A DNA stretch of 64,000 bases from Steinernema hermaphroditum. Taxonomy: Eukaryota > Nematoda > Chromadorea > Rhabditida > Steinernematidae. Of this stretch, positions 47,281 to 60,020 are shown in pieces. Position numbers and translations under genes: made by a program. The notes under the pieces were generated by a model. It was not told the origin of the DNA. It ran no database searches and saw nothing but the letters and a program-made list of their open reading frames with translations. Each line of letters begins with the position of its first letter. Position 1 is the first letter of the stretch. The DNA is taken from positions 7,032,012-7,096,011 of the forward strand of contig CM059623.1 of assembly GCA_030435675.1 (NCBI GenBank). Reading direction: 5' to 3'.

Positions 47281-47685
47281 CTAAACGACTCCCACTCCGA
47301 AGGAGGTCTTTAGCGTTTCGGCGTAGGAGGGAAGTCTGTCGGCGGAGAGCGGCGCCGGAGGCCTCCGCAGGGCATTCTCGATGGGGAGGTCGACGGTGAA
47401 AACGAGTGGCGTCCTGCTTCTTCTGCAAGACGCGTCTGTCTTCCAGAGGCCGGTCGCCTACCTCACTTCCACTTTAGTCTTCCGACAGTCGACGGAGCCG
47501 AAGAAGAGGCCGAATGAGCAGCTGGAGAAGCAGACGAGGAGGACGAGGACGAGCAAGAAGGGGCGCCAGACGGAGCCCTCGCAGAGTCTGAAGAGGAGCG
47601 CGACTCCGGCGAGGAGCAGCAGGTGGAGGAGGAAGACGAGGCACTTTGCCGTGGAGCCGGCGCACCGCAGGAGGGTCCGCCGCAT
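47281..47685 (-). CDS. Small two-transmembrane protein with an LPSY motif
   Basis: Minus-strand exons 47462-47685 and 47281-47422, joined AG|A over a 39-bp GTAGGC...CTTGCAG intron, give 121 residues. Without splicing the frame stops at once; splicing opens 47 more codons. Two hydrophobic segments (about residues 14-34, CLVFLLHLLLLAGVALLF, and 41-62, PFLLVLVLLVCFSSC) form a hairpin in the membrane. The tail carries FTVDLPIEN, PPAPLSADRLPSYAETLK and ends GVGVV. LPSY fits the LPxY/PY type of WW-domain ligand, and YAETL resembles a tyrosine-based sorting signal; both are inferences. I do not recognise a family. It lies downstream of fozi-1 on the same strand, about 1.2 kb away. Confidence 0.55.
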
Positions 47686-48896
47686 AGCCGAGTGGCGGAG
47701 ACGAGGCCCGAAGGGAGTCGCCGCCGATTCGCGGAGTGCCAATTTTTATTAAGGAGACGCCCTTCAGATTCCGGAGAAGAGTCGCCGAAGGGTCCCAGCG
47801 GACATAAGGCGGCGCCGTGCCGGTAATCGAAATGTTTAGGAGGACAAGGGTGCGCGTACCTCCCGAGGGTCAGAATTAGTCCTCCGACGCCGTCTCGGAA
47901 AGGTCATCCATGTGCAGTAGAGTGTTTATCCTCGCGGAAATGCGATTACGGAAGAGTCGCCTTGTTGACATCGAGTTTCTATCCCTGTACGGAGATTAGA
48001 GAGGGTTTGAAGGCTTCCATGCAATTGGAAAGCCGATTAACGGAGACTCGAAGGATGTCGCGGTTGCAGGCCTGATAGGTGCTGGACATTCAGGGAATCG
48101 ACGTAGGACTCCCACACGTTCCTCTTTGACTCCCTCTCCACAAGGTCTACAGTGATGGCGAAGATGAATTTGTGTCCAGTGACCTTCTATCCACTCGATC
48201 CCAACTGACCCAAAGCGAAGTTGTTGTTACTCGTCGACGATGCTCATTGTCCGAGCACGCGAGCAGCCTGCATTGTTCTTATCTTGTGGAATGGCCCACC
48301 AGAACTCCCTCTTTCGCATAGGACCGTCGAATTCGTGATTTCCGGGGGAAGCCGATGAAAGGAACGTCTCTAGAGCGTTATCAGCCGCATTCTGTGTCCC
48401 GTGAGGGCCGATCGTGCGATCTGTGCTCGCTGTAGCCAAGTGCTTCGAGGCTGCGGGGTAAGCCGCCGCAGAGAAGGCTCCGACGACGCGGAATTTCGGC
48501 GCTTATCTCTGTTAGCTCTGCGCCGCTCGGTCCGATAGGCGATCGGAGCGGAGCACTCCTGGCCCACGTCATCTTATTACTCTATTTACATCGACTCATA
48601 AAACTTTACATTTGGAGGGAGGAGGTCGTGGACAACGAAGAGTAAATGGCGTCTGTGGAGCGGAGGGAGACGGTAACAAGGAACAAGGCTCAACAACGGG
48701 GCGACGATCGGCATACGGTATATATAGACAACAAGCGGAGCGACTCGGTCAAGACTGAAAGAAACGCGAGCGAGATGCGACGACGTCGTTTGGGCGACCG
48801 GGTGGGGAGACGGGAAGGGGATACTGTAGTGCCAACCCAAATCGACTGAGTACCCGAATTGCGTGGAGAATTGATAGGGGAAATACTGTAGGGACT
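47686..48896. other. Spacer and 3' region of fozi-1
   Basis: I see no coding exon. The fozi-1 3' UTR must lie at the right-hand end. TACNGTA words occur near 48716, 48827 and 48884. Confidence 0.35.
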
Positions 48897-51681
48897 CTAG
48901 GAGACGACCCGCTGCTGTAGAGAGCGGCCGAAGTGCGCGATCTTGGCGAAGAAGGCCTCGGGGGCAAGCGGGCCCTCGAACTGGAACACGGGCTCGCCGA
49001 AGAATTGCAGCGTCGTGATCAGCGTGTCCTGCAACGAACAATAGCAAGGGTACGGTAGGGGGTGTACCTTGGCCTGGTGGACGAGGTCGTTGAGCTGGGT
49101 GATCTGTTGGCTCGCGTTGGTGAGCGTCTCGATGAGGGCGCTGTGGCCTGAAGCGCTAGAGCTTGCGTGCACCTCGGCCATAGCGCGGAGCTGGCCACTC
49201 TCCAAGTGCTTGATCTCGGCAAGTACCTTCGAGAACTCGGCTGAAGGAGGGAGGGGTCAGAGGGGCCCCTGAAGGGGGACTCACTGTCGCCGACCTTCGC
49301 GAAGAGGTCGAGATTGTCGACGAAGTCGGCTAGCGAGAAGGAGGCGTCCTTCTGGACGGCGCTGGCGAGCACGTCGAGCAGCGTCTGCTCCTCGGACAGC
49401 TGGAACTCGCAGAGCTGCAAGGCGGGGTTACGGTAGGCCAGGCGCTGCTGCTCACCTCGCTGATAGTGGAAGTACGGAAGCCGCGGATGAGGTGGGCGTT
49501 GAAGTAGCCGCAGACGTAGTTGCCGCAGAGGAGGGCGAGTTGGAGGATCGAGTTGAAGGCCATCGAGTTCTGGAGGCGCTTCGCGGCCAACGAGAAGTCG
49601 CCAAGGCTCTGCGAAACCTCTTGCACCTTCTGCGCGAACGAGGTCGTGTAGGAAAGCACGAACAGCTTCTCCTCAAAGCGGTCGATCTTCGTCAACTGCA
49701 AGGCACGTGTCTCCAGGATTAGGGTAGCTGACTCACGTCGAAGATGAACTTCTCGTCGTCGGAGAGGGCGGAGACGTTGTTGATCTCGGCGAAGCTCCGG
49801 AACCGCTGCACGTCGACGGCGCTCGGCGCGATAGTCTCCAGGTCGGCGACGTTTTCCGCCGTCAGGTCGCCCGTTTGCAGTCTAAGGTACGGTAGGGAGA
49901 GAGAGGTGGAGGGAGACTCACTTGGCAACTGCGTAGAGGATCTCGAAGGGCTCCTTGTTGATCTTATGGCGGACAGCGGCAATTCTCTCGAGGTGCTCGG
50001 GGGAAAGAAGGGCGCTGGAGGAGTCGACGAGCGCCTCGAACCGCGACATGTCAACCTTCTGCAAGAGACGTTCGGAATCAGGAGCCCTGGAAGCCGAACT
50101 TACGTCGACGAGGGCGGATACATCGCCAAAGGTGTCGAAGATGGTGTGGGCGAGCTGCTCAGCGTTGAGGACGGACCAGCGAAGGGTGTGTGCGAGGTAA
50201 CGGGGCTGCATGTTCTCACCGGGTGGCACCGCGTACCCCGACTGTGAGCCGCTGGAGTCGGAATCGGGGCCGCGCCAGGCGCCGCCGATACCACCGAGCT
50301 GAGAGGAGAGCTCCACTGAATCGTGGCTAGAGGGGGTGAAGAAAGTGCCACTTACGGAGCTGTTCGTTGTGGGACTGGCTCTTGTAGTCGTCGTTGGAGG
50401 AGGTGCTCGAGGAGAGGAGCCCCGCCTCAGAGTCGAATGCGGCGCCCTCCCACAGCTCCTGCTTCAGCGCCTCGCCGGTCTTTACGGCCACTGTCGCCCC
50501 GACGATGCTGGTGCCGTTGGCGTCGTCGTAAAGGCCGTTGAGAGCGGGATTCAGTAGCCCCGGCAGGGTCACCTGCTGCGGGTTCAACTTCATCGCGCTC
50601 GCGTAGAGCTCGGCGAAGGAGGAGGCCGGCGTCGGCTGGGGCGTCTTCCGCGGATTCTGGACGCCCTGACGCTGCAGCGCCTGCGTGTTCATCGCCAGCA
50701 GGAAGTTGTTCTTTGTCTCGGCGCGCTGCCGCTGCGCCTGCAGCTGGCTGGCTACGGTATTAGGCCCCGCTGAGAGTGGTGGCGCCTGGCTCGCCAGAGG
50801 GGAGTTCGGCAGCTTCGGCGAGGCGCGTTTGCCGCCGTGCATCGGCCGTCCGCGTCCGCGCACGTTGGGGAAGCACTTCTTCATGAATTCCTCCACCTGG
50901 CCGGCGTACTGGTCCATGTAGCTGATCGGGTCGCCCTGAAGGGGGTACGATAAGCCCCCAGGGTGTGCGGACTTACCGCGAGGCCGTGGAGGGAGACCAT
51001 GTGGCTCTTGACGTTGTTCTTCGAGTAGGTGGAGGTGAAGTCGCAGGCGGGGCACTGGAACATCGGCTTCGCCACGTGGCACTGCCGGATATGACACGGC
51101 AGCTTCGAGCTGTGCACGTTCTTCTGGCACAGCACGCAGTACTGGAAGGTGTAGGGGTACGTCTGAAGGCGCCGGGGAGGGCTTAGGGCAGCGCAAGGCC
51201 GGGCACTCACTCTCTTGCGGTCCTGCTGCTGTTGTTGGGCCACTTGCTGCTGCTGGGCGGCGGCCATCTGATTCTGCTGCTGTTGCTGCTGCATAAGGAT
51301 CTGGTTTTGCAAGAGGTTCTGGTTGGTGAGTAGGCGGTAGAGGTCCGTTGGCACCATCTGGGGCGGGGCCGGGGGCGGAGTGGCCTCCGGCTCCTGCTTC
51401 GCGGCGGTCGACTGCTGGACGTGGTGGGCGAGGAGCTGGAAGAGCTGGTAGGGGTCGGGGTTGGAGTGGAAGATCGAGCTGAGAGGGTTCGCGGCGGCGG
51501 AAGGCGCCGTACTCGTCGCCGAGGGACTTCCGGAGGGCTGGAAGAGCGTCGCCGCGGAGGTGGTTGCCACGAGGTCGTCCGACTTCGGCGACACCGGCGA
51601 CGGCGACGAGTTGGAGGTGGCGCCCGGGTCCTCGGCGGATCCGAACGGCGCCGTCGACGGAGGTTGTGCCAGTGACGTCAT
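48897..51681 (-). CDS. fozi-1: FOZI-1: C2H2 zinc finger and formin-homology-2 protein
   Basis: Ten minus-strand exons: 51211-51681, 50977-51162, 50356-50935, 50104-50315, 49922-50058, 49737-49881, 49456-49695, 49285-49414, 49068-49240, 48897-49028, all in frame, give 801 residues. The N-terminus is Ser/Pro-rich, then Gln-rich (about 115-155). Two C2H2 fingers follow (CVLCQKNVHSSKLPCHIRQC at about 165, and CPACDFTSTYSKNNVKSHMV at about 193). The C-terminal half is FH2-like: SVLNAEQLAHTIFDTFG, KNSMAFNSILQLALL-like core with GNYVCGYFN, and helical LSEEQTLLDVLASAVQK. The C. elegans FOZI-1 has this pairing and acts as a nuclear transcription factor in mesoblast and ASE/AWC neuron fate, not in actin assembly. 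The ATG directly follows a GGCTTCAG acceptor. Several introns contain CTACCGTAAC or TACGGTAG. Confidence 0.9.
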
Positions 51682-54600
51682 CTGAAGCCCGACCACGGTT
51701 AGGAGACGCCGAGGAATCGTCGCGAGGGGCGCAAGGCCAGGTTCTGCGGGCTTGTGGTCACGGAAGAAGGTCCAGACGACACGAAAGTAAAGTAACCGGG
51801 CTTGGTTGTAAACGCATGCGAGTGGCGGGCGTGACAGTACGAGTAAACAGAGCGGCGCGGGCGATAAGGCCGCCCCAAGTTGGGCCGAGGGGCCGGAGGA
51901 AGACGACAGCCGCTAAACGAATGCGAAAATAAACCCTCGCTGGCTGGTTCACGCACACGCGCGGGTTTAGGCTTAGGCCTTAAGACTTAAGGCTAAATCC
52001 TTCGCGCGCGTTCGCCTAATCCCCTTCCATCAGCGGAAAGGGGCCGGGCCGCCATACGACTAATCCCCTTTCCCCCTGGCCACGAGCATGGCGCCTCGCG
52101 AATTGGCCCGGGCCCCGCCAAAGACCGTCTTCGACCACCACGCTGCAGCCCTATCGCATGAAGGCGTCTGAACGGATCCAGGGACGATCCACCAATGTTG
52201 TCTTGTTATTGCAAACGTCGTTGTAAACGGAAATACAAAGAAAGGAGAGGAAAGAAGGCAAACACGGCGATGAGGTGCGCCGCGCCGAACGAAGGCCCTC
52301 CTGGGCCAGTTTCAGGCGCCCGCATTCATATGCAAATCTGGGCAGAAGCCTCCCACAGTGTCCGCCACCGAAATTTTAATAACGCGCGGCTGAGGGCGCC
52401 GTGCCGGTGGTCTCCGCGCGAATCGCCGTTCCAGGCGTGCTCCCCGCATTATCCGCCGAAATGATAACACCCGGCGGGCCTCCGTGGCCCTCAATCAGTC
52501 CCATAACGATTGTTTGGCCGCGACGGCGCCAGAAAACAGCTGGAAGAGAACAAACAGAGCGCGGCGGTAAACATTTTGATCCATTTGGAACAAAACGCCG
52601 TTTGTATTTTGCATGCAAGCGGGAGGGGACCGGATCGCCCGGACCGGGAGGTGACCCTCTAGCGGTCATGCGATAAGCCCGACCCGAACTTAGGCCCGAG
52701 CGGAGATAAGGGACGAGACGGAGGGGCCAAGGATCCGGAGTTGCTTATGGGGCTAGGCAGAGGAACACGCGCCGGCGACAGTCGCGTTCGCGAAAAACGG
52801 CTGCGGCCCGGCGGCGGTGTTTGCTCAGTCGGTGCGCCGCCGTCGGTAAGGTTTCAGCGCGGATTCCAGTCGGAAGAAAACGTCCGTCGGCCCTCCAATC
52901 GAGCGCCGCGAAAACAAAAACAACGCGCCGTCGCTCCGCCCAGGCTCCAACTCGGCCGCTCCCAGCCGCCCTACCGTAGTCCGGCGCCGGGTAAGCGCTG
53001 CGAAGGAGGGCATGGCGCATCGCGTTGTACGGTACTTCCCGGGGTCGAGGAGTGTCGGGGCAGCCCCGAGGCTCGGGCCCGGGGAACGCGGCACAAACAG
53101 AGGCTGCGGCGACTTCGGTTGAGAAGAAAGGAACCTAAGTGGCCCATGAGATAACACGATGAATTATGGATAAGTCGCCTCGACAAACAATTAGCACCGG
53201 AGGGCGCGAGTTCCCACGACGAAAACAACCTTCCGCCCCGACCGTCCCAGGGCTACAGTAGTCCATCTCGAGGGGCACTCGAGGCGGACCCTCGGAGGCT
53301 GTTTTGGGAGTGCGGAAGGAGGCCGCCGGGGCCAGGAGGCCCGGGGTAATCGAATACACGCGTGAGTGTTGTGAAAACAAACACTCGGAGGAGTTCGGAG
53401 GAGCCGCGAGGCGCGCGGGATCCGACTGTAGGAGGGCGCTTTCGCCGGCGCCTTCGCGGTGATAAGAAAAGTGCAACACGCGCGCACCGTAAACGCCAGC
53501 GCCTCCCTGGATCGGGGCCGGAGAGCGGCTCCGGCCACCCCGAGACCGATCCGAGCACTTCTGGCGGTGTCAATTATCATAATGCTGAGCGTTAATCGTG
53601 CGCACGGATAAGTAAAAGCTGCGAGGGGATTGCGCAATGGGAAAGCCGGCGGTGCGCGGTGGAGCGCGCCTGGGGGCGCATTTGCCGATTTCTTCGCCCT
53701 GTCCACCGCCGGGGATCTGGTCGGATCGTCGGCGGAGGACGAGTCGCCCCGGCGGCGAGGAAAACAGCTCGGGGGTCAGGGCTGCGCAACAATTAAGCGC
53801 CGCGAAGAAAACCGGCCTCGGGGAAGAGTTTCTGGAAGCGCGCGTGGATTCTGAGCTTGTTTTGGTGCTTTCTAGCGCTGCGCGGCGCCAAAACGGGATC
53901 CCACGCGGCGACAAGAAGCAAAGCAGAAGAAGAAGACATAAACGAAATCCGCCAGGGTTCCGTAGGGAGCGCCCCACTCGAGTGGAGGACGGAGAAGGCG
54001 ACGTCTGAGGCGGCGATAAGGGCGAAGCCGAGGAGCGCCGGTTTTTTGACACCGCCAACGCTGGCGGCTGTCGGCGGCAACTGATAAGTTGGGTAACAGC
54101 GCGAGTAAGTCCCGGCCCGAACGACGGAAGGTACAGAAGAGCGATCACGTGACGGCCGAGTGGATCCTATTAGTCACGAGCGCCAGCTTCGACCGAGACG
54201 GTTAGGACGGAAACGCTCGGAACCGCGAGACCCTTATCGCCCGCTTTCACGGACCACAAACCGTTCTTTAAAGGAGTCCGTGGACACGAAGGGGGCGAAC
54301 GCACCTGGGGTGCTGGAGTTCCGCCTGGCGCTCGATGTGGAAATTCGGACACGTCAGAGATAAGGCGGCCAAGTTGACACTCCGATGAGTAAGCGTTCGC
54401 GTCCGGTGCCAGAAGCCGCGCCACCCTGGGATTACGAAGTGGAGCCGTGCCTCGGAGCATAGGACACTCAAAGGTCATCCGGAGACGACCGTAACGCGCC
54501 GCAAACGCTCAAACTTCGCTGCACTTTTCTTTGCCCTCGGCCCTTATCAGCTTCTTCGCCCGCGTCGTCCGATCCGACTTTACCCGGGGCAGCGCTTAAT

Positions 54601-57600
54601 TTCTCTTCAAGTTCGTCGCCGCCGATGCCGCCGAAGCCCCTTCCAGGCGATAACGGAGCGTCTGGCGCTCCTCCGCCGCTTATCAGTCGCCACGTCGGCG
54701 GACCGTCGCATACTACGCGGCGAACCTCACGTCGAGGCAGTCAACTACCGTACCACTCGAAGGAATACCGTAGTCCAGGAGGAGGAACAGTGCCTCATTA
54801 CAAGACTAACCTTCTCCGCTACAGTATCTCCAGCTTGGCCGAGTTTCCGTAGGGTCAAAGTGGCATCCGAACTTTGAGCTTAGAATGCACTTCCTACTTT
54901 AATCGGTACCGTAATCTCGAAGCAATCAAACTCACCGATTCGGGCTATCTGTTGGAGCTAAGAATGCGCTTCTCCGTGGCGTCGCCTAATCAGTCGCCAG
55001 TCGCCAGCTAGTCCGTCGGGTGAAAACAAAAGTCAAAAACGTCTGCAGTTACACGACGTCGGCCGAAACGACCGTCGCCGCGAGCATCCTTACACGCCTC
55101 TCCGGGCAGCCACTTCCCTTCCAAAACAGCCCTCACAAAAAAAGAACATACAAAAAGCTGCGCGGATATAAGCCGAAAGCCCCGCGCGCCGAGGTACTGA
55201 CAGGTTTTTGCCCATCGGCGCGGTGGATACATCCAGATTTTCCGATTTCGTCCGACAAAACACTCGCAGGACGCCCCGGTCGAGCGACTTTCGAGGCTAT
55301 GCAAATACAAGTTCGAATTAATAAATTAGGCGCGGCGCCAAGGCCGCAGTCGCCCCGGGAGCCAGGTTTTTGCGGACAATGCGACCCACTTAGATAGGGA
55401 TCAACCTGGGCTTCTCGCGTAACCTACAACGCGACGACAAGGGTGTCGCGTGTTAACTTGCAACCTGGCGGCGAGGTTATCTCCACGCGATCGCCCACGT
55501 CCCCCAAAAACAGCGCCTTCGCGGAAGACGGCGTCGGATACGGTCATCGACTGAGTCACCGACCGAAGGCCGGAAGCATTATCATAATATTCGGACCGGA
55601 GACGGTAACGTCGCCCCCTAAGCACATAGAAGACGTCGTTCCATGACGCGTCTTCTGATAGTATTCACGAGGAGACCGAAGCTCCAAAAACAACTCCAGG
55701 CTCTGGGTAAACATTACCAATCCTAAAGCCAAAAGGGCATCTTGATAGGAGCCTGGGAGGCACATAAACATGGCTCTGGCGCTGGGCCAGGAAAACAGGG
55801 CCTCGCTGAGCGTGATTCAGCGAATCGTCATGCGAGGAACGTCTCGGAGCCCTCGAGGCGCTGAGGGAACCTGGCGCGCCTGCGTAACTGAAGACTGAGC
55901 AAACAGGCCTGACGGCGCCGAAGGGGAGCGGGCCAGGGGTGCCAAACGCATAGGCTCCAACTTGATCCAACAATGGACGCCAATATCGCCTCGAATGACA
56001 TCATATCGTATAACAATCGATACCGCCAAAAGCCACGGGCTAAACAGAGACGGAAGCGAGCGGGCCTAAACACCCTCAAATTGTTTTCGGCCCCGAAGCG
56101 CGTTAGAAAACGCGGTCGAAGATCCTTCGGAACGCCGTTGGAGCAATTAACATTAACAAAGTGATTTGTAACGCCGTCAGAGTAATTCAAAGACGATTTC
56201 GCGCACCTCGGGCAAAAACTCGCCACAGACGTTCGCCCCGCCCCGCCCCGCCCCGCCAGGCATCTCCCAAGTTCGAACCTGTCAATGACCTGCTGGTCAC
56301 CACCTCCGGGCCCAGAGGCACATCAGGAAATGATCGCGAGAACTTGCTGCTCCGATGACCGTAGGAGGGCCGCCGAGGCAGCCTGAGTCAACACAAAGGT
56401 CGCCGTCGCTAATCTCAAAAACAAAGCCGATGAGCACGCGCCAGGCGAGGGCTATACAATATCTGCGGCGCCCCTCCAGCTACACTAACAATCTACCCTT
56501 TTTGCCCAAAAATTCACTTCCCTCTTCTCGCGCTCTGCCTACCGTATTCTGGCAAAAACAAGCCCTCAGAAACGTTCCTAACTGGAAAAGCTTCCCTGAG
56601 GGTGGTTGTCTCGAGCTGACACTCGATGACGCTACGTCAGCGGGCACGCGAATACAGATAAAAACTATCGGATTAGCGATTACTACGATTGTTGCCACGC
56701 GCTTGATCCGGCACCCCTCACGCTTGACCACCCGACGCGGGTCACGTTCCTAGGGGACCCTGCAGGGCTCCACTCCGAAGGGTCAAAAACGCACAGTGAC
56801 CCGAGAGGGACCTCGCGGCTCTAAAGCTGACTAAACACTTCTCGGTCCTGCTCCTCCTTCCTGTCTCGACGATTACGAGATTTGAGCGAGCGCGCACGAG
56901 TTGATATTATAGCCGCGTGGGCCTGGTCGGCCGCGCAGCTGGCCACTGCCCGAGCGCGTACAGTTCGCGCAAGGGATGCCGCGTCATCAATGGTCAGCCG
57001 TACAGCTGGAAAGGCCGCGCGACTCCGTGAAAGAAAAAGAAAAACGAAGCGCACGCCTCAACAAGTTGAGATCAGCACGACGAGATGCCGCTAGCTCGCA
57101 AAACCGAGAACCCCTTCCCGCCCCGGGGCCGTTCCCGGGGCGCTGAGGAGGCTGGAGGCACTACCGTAGCCCTCAGCGGGAACGATAAGCGATGTTCAGT
57201 CAGGAACGGCTCCTCCCCTCATCGTCAACTCATCGCCAACTTCCGCTTCTAATCGCTTTCCGATCAAAGCCGCGAAAACAAACCCGTCCGGGCTCATACT
57301 CACGAAAATCTCAAATGCCAACAAACACATTTCACAACGGCAATAAGGCTCGGAGCACCGTAATCATCGCCTCGAGTCTCCTACCGTAAGAAAGGCCGTT
57401 ATACGTGCTCGGACCCGTAAGAACAATATTTAATTGGCTCGAAATTAGTCGCGAGTCCGATATTTCGCTCGGTTCGATTATGATTGCGCCGCAGCACGCT
57501 CGAAAGGTCATCGCAAGTTCGAGGCAAACGAAATCGAAAAAACGACGCTGATAACGGTCTGCCGACGCGAGCGATCCGCTCGTACTTTTGCTGACCTTGT

Positions 57601-59451
57601 ATCTAATGATGAGAGCGGGCTGCGAAACAAGTTCGAACCAGGCGGCTAAACCTAGTGAAGGGGAGCCGTGCTTTCGGCGTTGTAAAGTGCTGCAGCCGCC
57701 GAGGGCGTCTGTCCTTTTTTGGAAAGTTGCACATTGCGCGATAAGAGAGATGATGAAGCGTCTGAAACGCGCGCGAGACGTCTTCCGCCCGGAAGGCGTC
57801 TAGGCCTGCTCGGCTGATGAAGCGTAATCCGCGGCCGGGCGGGAACCTAAGCCCGAACACTAATCCGCCTAATCCTAATGACCCCCGAGAACTGTGGCAG
57901 AGCGTACAGCGCGGATGAGTTCCATTCTCTTCGCGCCAGCTTCCGCTTCGAAGGCAAACACGACGGCTCAGAAGAAGGCCACGCGCAGCTTGTTAGCGCT
58001 GACCGCTCTCGACGTTTTTTCCCTTCGGACATCGCTTACGTAACGCCTTCCTAAACACAGCACAGAAGTAAAGTCATAGAGGTACGGTAGCAGGCGCTTG
58101 CGCCAGAGCTCGGGAACCTGGTGACGCATACCGTAAAGGGTCGTACCGTCGAGCGTCTCAGCAAACGTGCCGACGACTTTTCGGGCGCTTCTCCAACGGA
58201 CCGCCGTCGAATATTATTATTCGCGGCCCCTAAAACGTCGCCAACGCGCGACGCTCGTCAATACCGTTATTATGTATCACGCATACAAATCACGCTGGAC
58301 GTGAAACGGGCAGGCCTCAAACGTCCGGATCAATCAAGTTTGAAATACAGCTCGCCGTGTTTAACGTCCGCCACGGAGCGTCGGCCGCCGGCGCCGGAGA
58401 TGCGCCGCGGGAGAAGTCGAGAGGGCTACAGTAGGGGACGAACCTCTTCCTCCCAAGAGCCGTAACTCAAATTAGGGAGTTAGGCGAGGGTCGGCGAATC
58501 CAGAACCCGGAGAGGCGCCGCCAAAGTGCATCTCAATTTGTAGGAAGACGGTCGGATAATGGAGTGTGGGAACGTACGCGTGCTCGCGCCATATGCGCCA
58601 AGACCGAACACCGTCCGAAATGTAAACAAATCAATTAGCACGAGGGCTTCACGGATCTCGCTCCTGCCCGGTGGCGCGGGATCAGCGCCCGGAAAGTCGG
58701 ACTTGTTGTGGTAAATACGCGGTCGTACCGGTGCCGTCGGCGATTGAAGAACTACCTGATCAGCTGCAGATGCGAGGAAAAACAGTTCCGAGCGCTGAAC
58801 GCTAAGTAAATATTATTCCGATTCCTTTGTGAGGAGGGAAAACAACGCTCAGCCGCCGTCCGGACAGTTTATTACCGTTCTCCGGCTGTTAGATGAGGCT
58901 GGCCCTCGAAAACAAAACCGAAAGCATCTTGAGACCGAAGTCGGCGCCGAAGGGATGAGGTCCTCAGCCGATGAGCCCTCTAGGTCGGCGTGCCGCCCCG
59001 ATCGTTGTCGGCGAAGCTGTCCCGCCTCCATATGGTACAGATTAAGGCTGCGAAGAAGCTTGTTTACTCTACCCGCTTACACAAATGCCCGCAGGCTCGG
59101 CCTCTCGCACATGTAAAACTGTTTTCCACCAACAATAGCAGCGGAAGGATAGGACACCCGCGAGGAGCACAATAACCGCTTTCCTCCGAACTTGCGCAAT
59201 CGATGGGCGAAACAAGTTCCAAAAACGACACTGAACAGGTAGATTACGAAGCGGATTACGTTGAAGTCCAAGTTCGTCGGGCTAAACTGTGCAACACTTA
59301 AAGGACAATGCCGCGCCGTTGGCAGAAACCATGCAGAAGAGTCGTCCTCGGAGGACCTTTCCCGCCCCAAACACTTTACTTAAGTAAGACAAACAATCTT
59401 CGAGAAAAAGCCTACTTCAAAATTGTTGGTAATAACAATTTCACCAAATCT
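51682..59451. other. 7.8-kb GC-rich region without genes, upstream of fozi-1
   Basis: Long frames are open on both strands only because the DNA is GC-rich; none has domains or splice structure. Regulatory-looking words are common: octamers ATGCAAAT near 52328 and 55300, more than ten TACNGTA palindromes, AP-1-like TGAGTCA near 55552 and 56385, and TAATCC/GGATTA sites. TTAGGCTTAGGC near 51966 is a two-copy nematode telomere-type repeat. The size suits a control region of a developmental transcription factor gene. Confidence 0.4.
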
Positions 59452-59912
59452 TCAAAATTTCTTATTGCTCGCATGGCGAGAAATTTTTCGTGCAGGAGTT
59501 TCTTGACGGAGGACAGCAGAAGACTCTTCCAACGCAGAAGCCGACATTGATCTTGACAACTCAATAATTTCACACTCGCTAGTTTCAGTGCTGCTTCTCT
59601 TGGTGGTACGGCTCGGTCCAAGCGAAGCAGTACTGGCATGCTCTAAGCACTCATCGTCAGTGAAATCGGCATAACTCTGCAAGAAAATAGATTACGTCAC
59701 GCACTTCGTAAAGGAAATCCTACCATTTCAGTCCAACAGGTCGATGGCACCGACGACCGCATGTTTTCGTTAATTTCGTATATCGAGCCGTACAGATAAA
59801 AATCGTCAGTCGACGTTGCAGCATCGGCAGTTGTGGGCTTCTTCTTCTTACCGCGTTTCTTCAGACCTTTCGGGCGATACGGGCAAACGCATGAGAACAG
59901 ATTGCCCAGCAT
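59452..59912 (-). CDS. Small basic/Ser-rich protein with N-terminal cysteines, unknown family
   Basis: Minus-strand exons 59724-59912 and 59452-59676, joined in phase 0 over a 47-bp GTAGGA...TTCTTGCAG intron, give 137 residues. The ATG lies three bases after a GATTGTTTTCAG acceptor. The N-terminus MLGNLFSCVCPYRPKGLKKR followed by GKKKK combines cysteines with a polybasic patch, which would suit palmitoylation and binding to the inner face of a membrane (inference). Then come an acidic/aromatic middle (DDFYLYGSIYEINENM) and a Ser/Thr-rich tail with DFTDDECLEHAS and RKISRHASNKKF, a basic Ser motif of kinase-site type. I do not recognise the family. Confidence 0.6.
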
Positions 59913-60020
59913 GCCCTGAAAACAATCGGCGTGATCCAGAGAACATAACGAGTAAAAGAGAAATGGCGCCTTCGGCGGCAATGAACGCGCACACAATGAA
60001 AGAGTAGGGAGGACAAGAAA

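Noticed and set aside
51963..51985. TTAGGCTTAGGC as an interstitial telomere
   Set aside because: Only two exact units of the nematode telomere repeat; too short to distinguish from chance next to similar AAGCCTAA words.
51682..59451. Many 60-190-codon frames on both strands
   Set aside because: GC-rich DNA yields few stops; none shows domains, splice-linked partners or strand bias.
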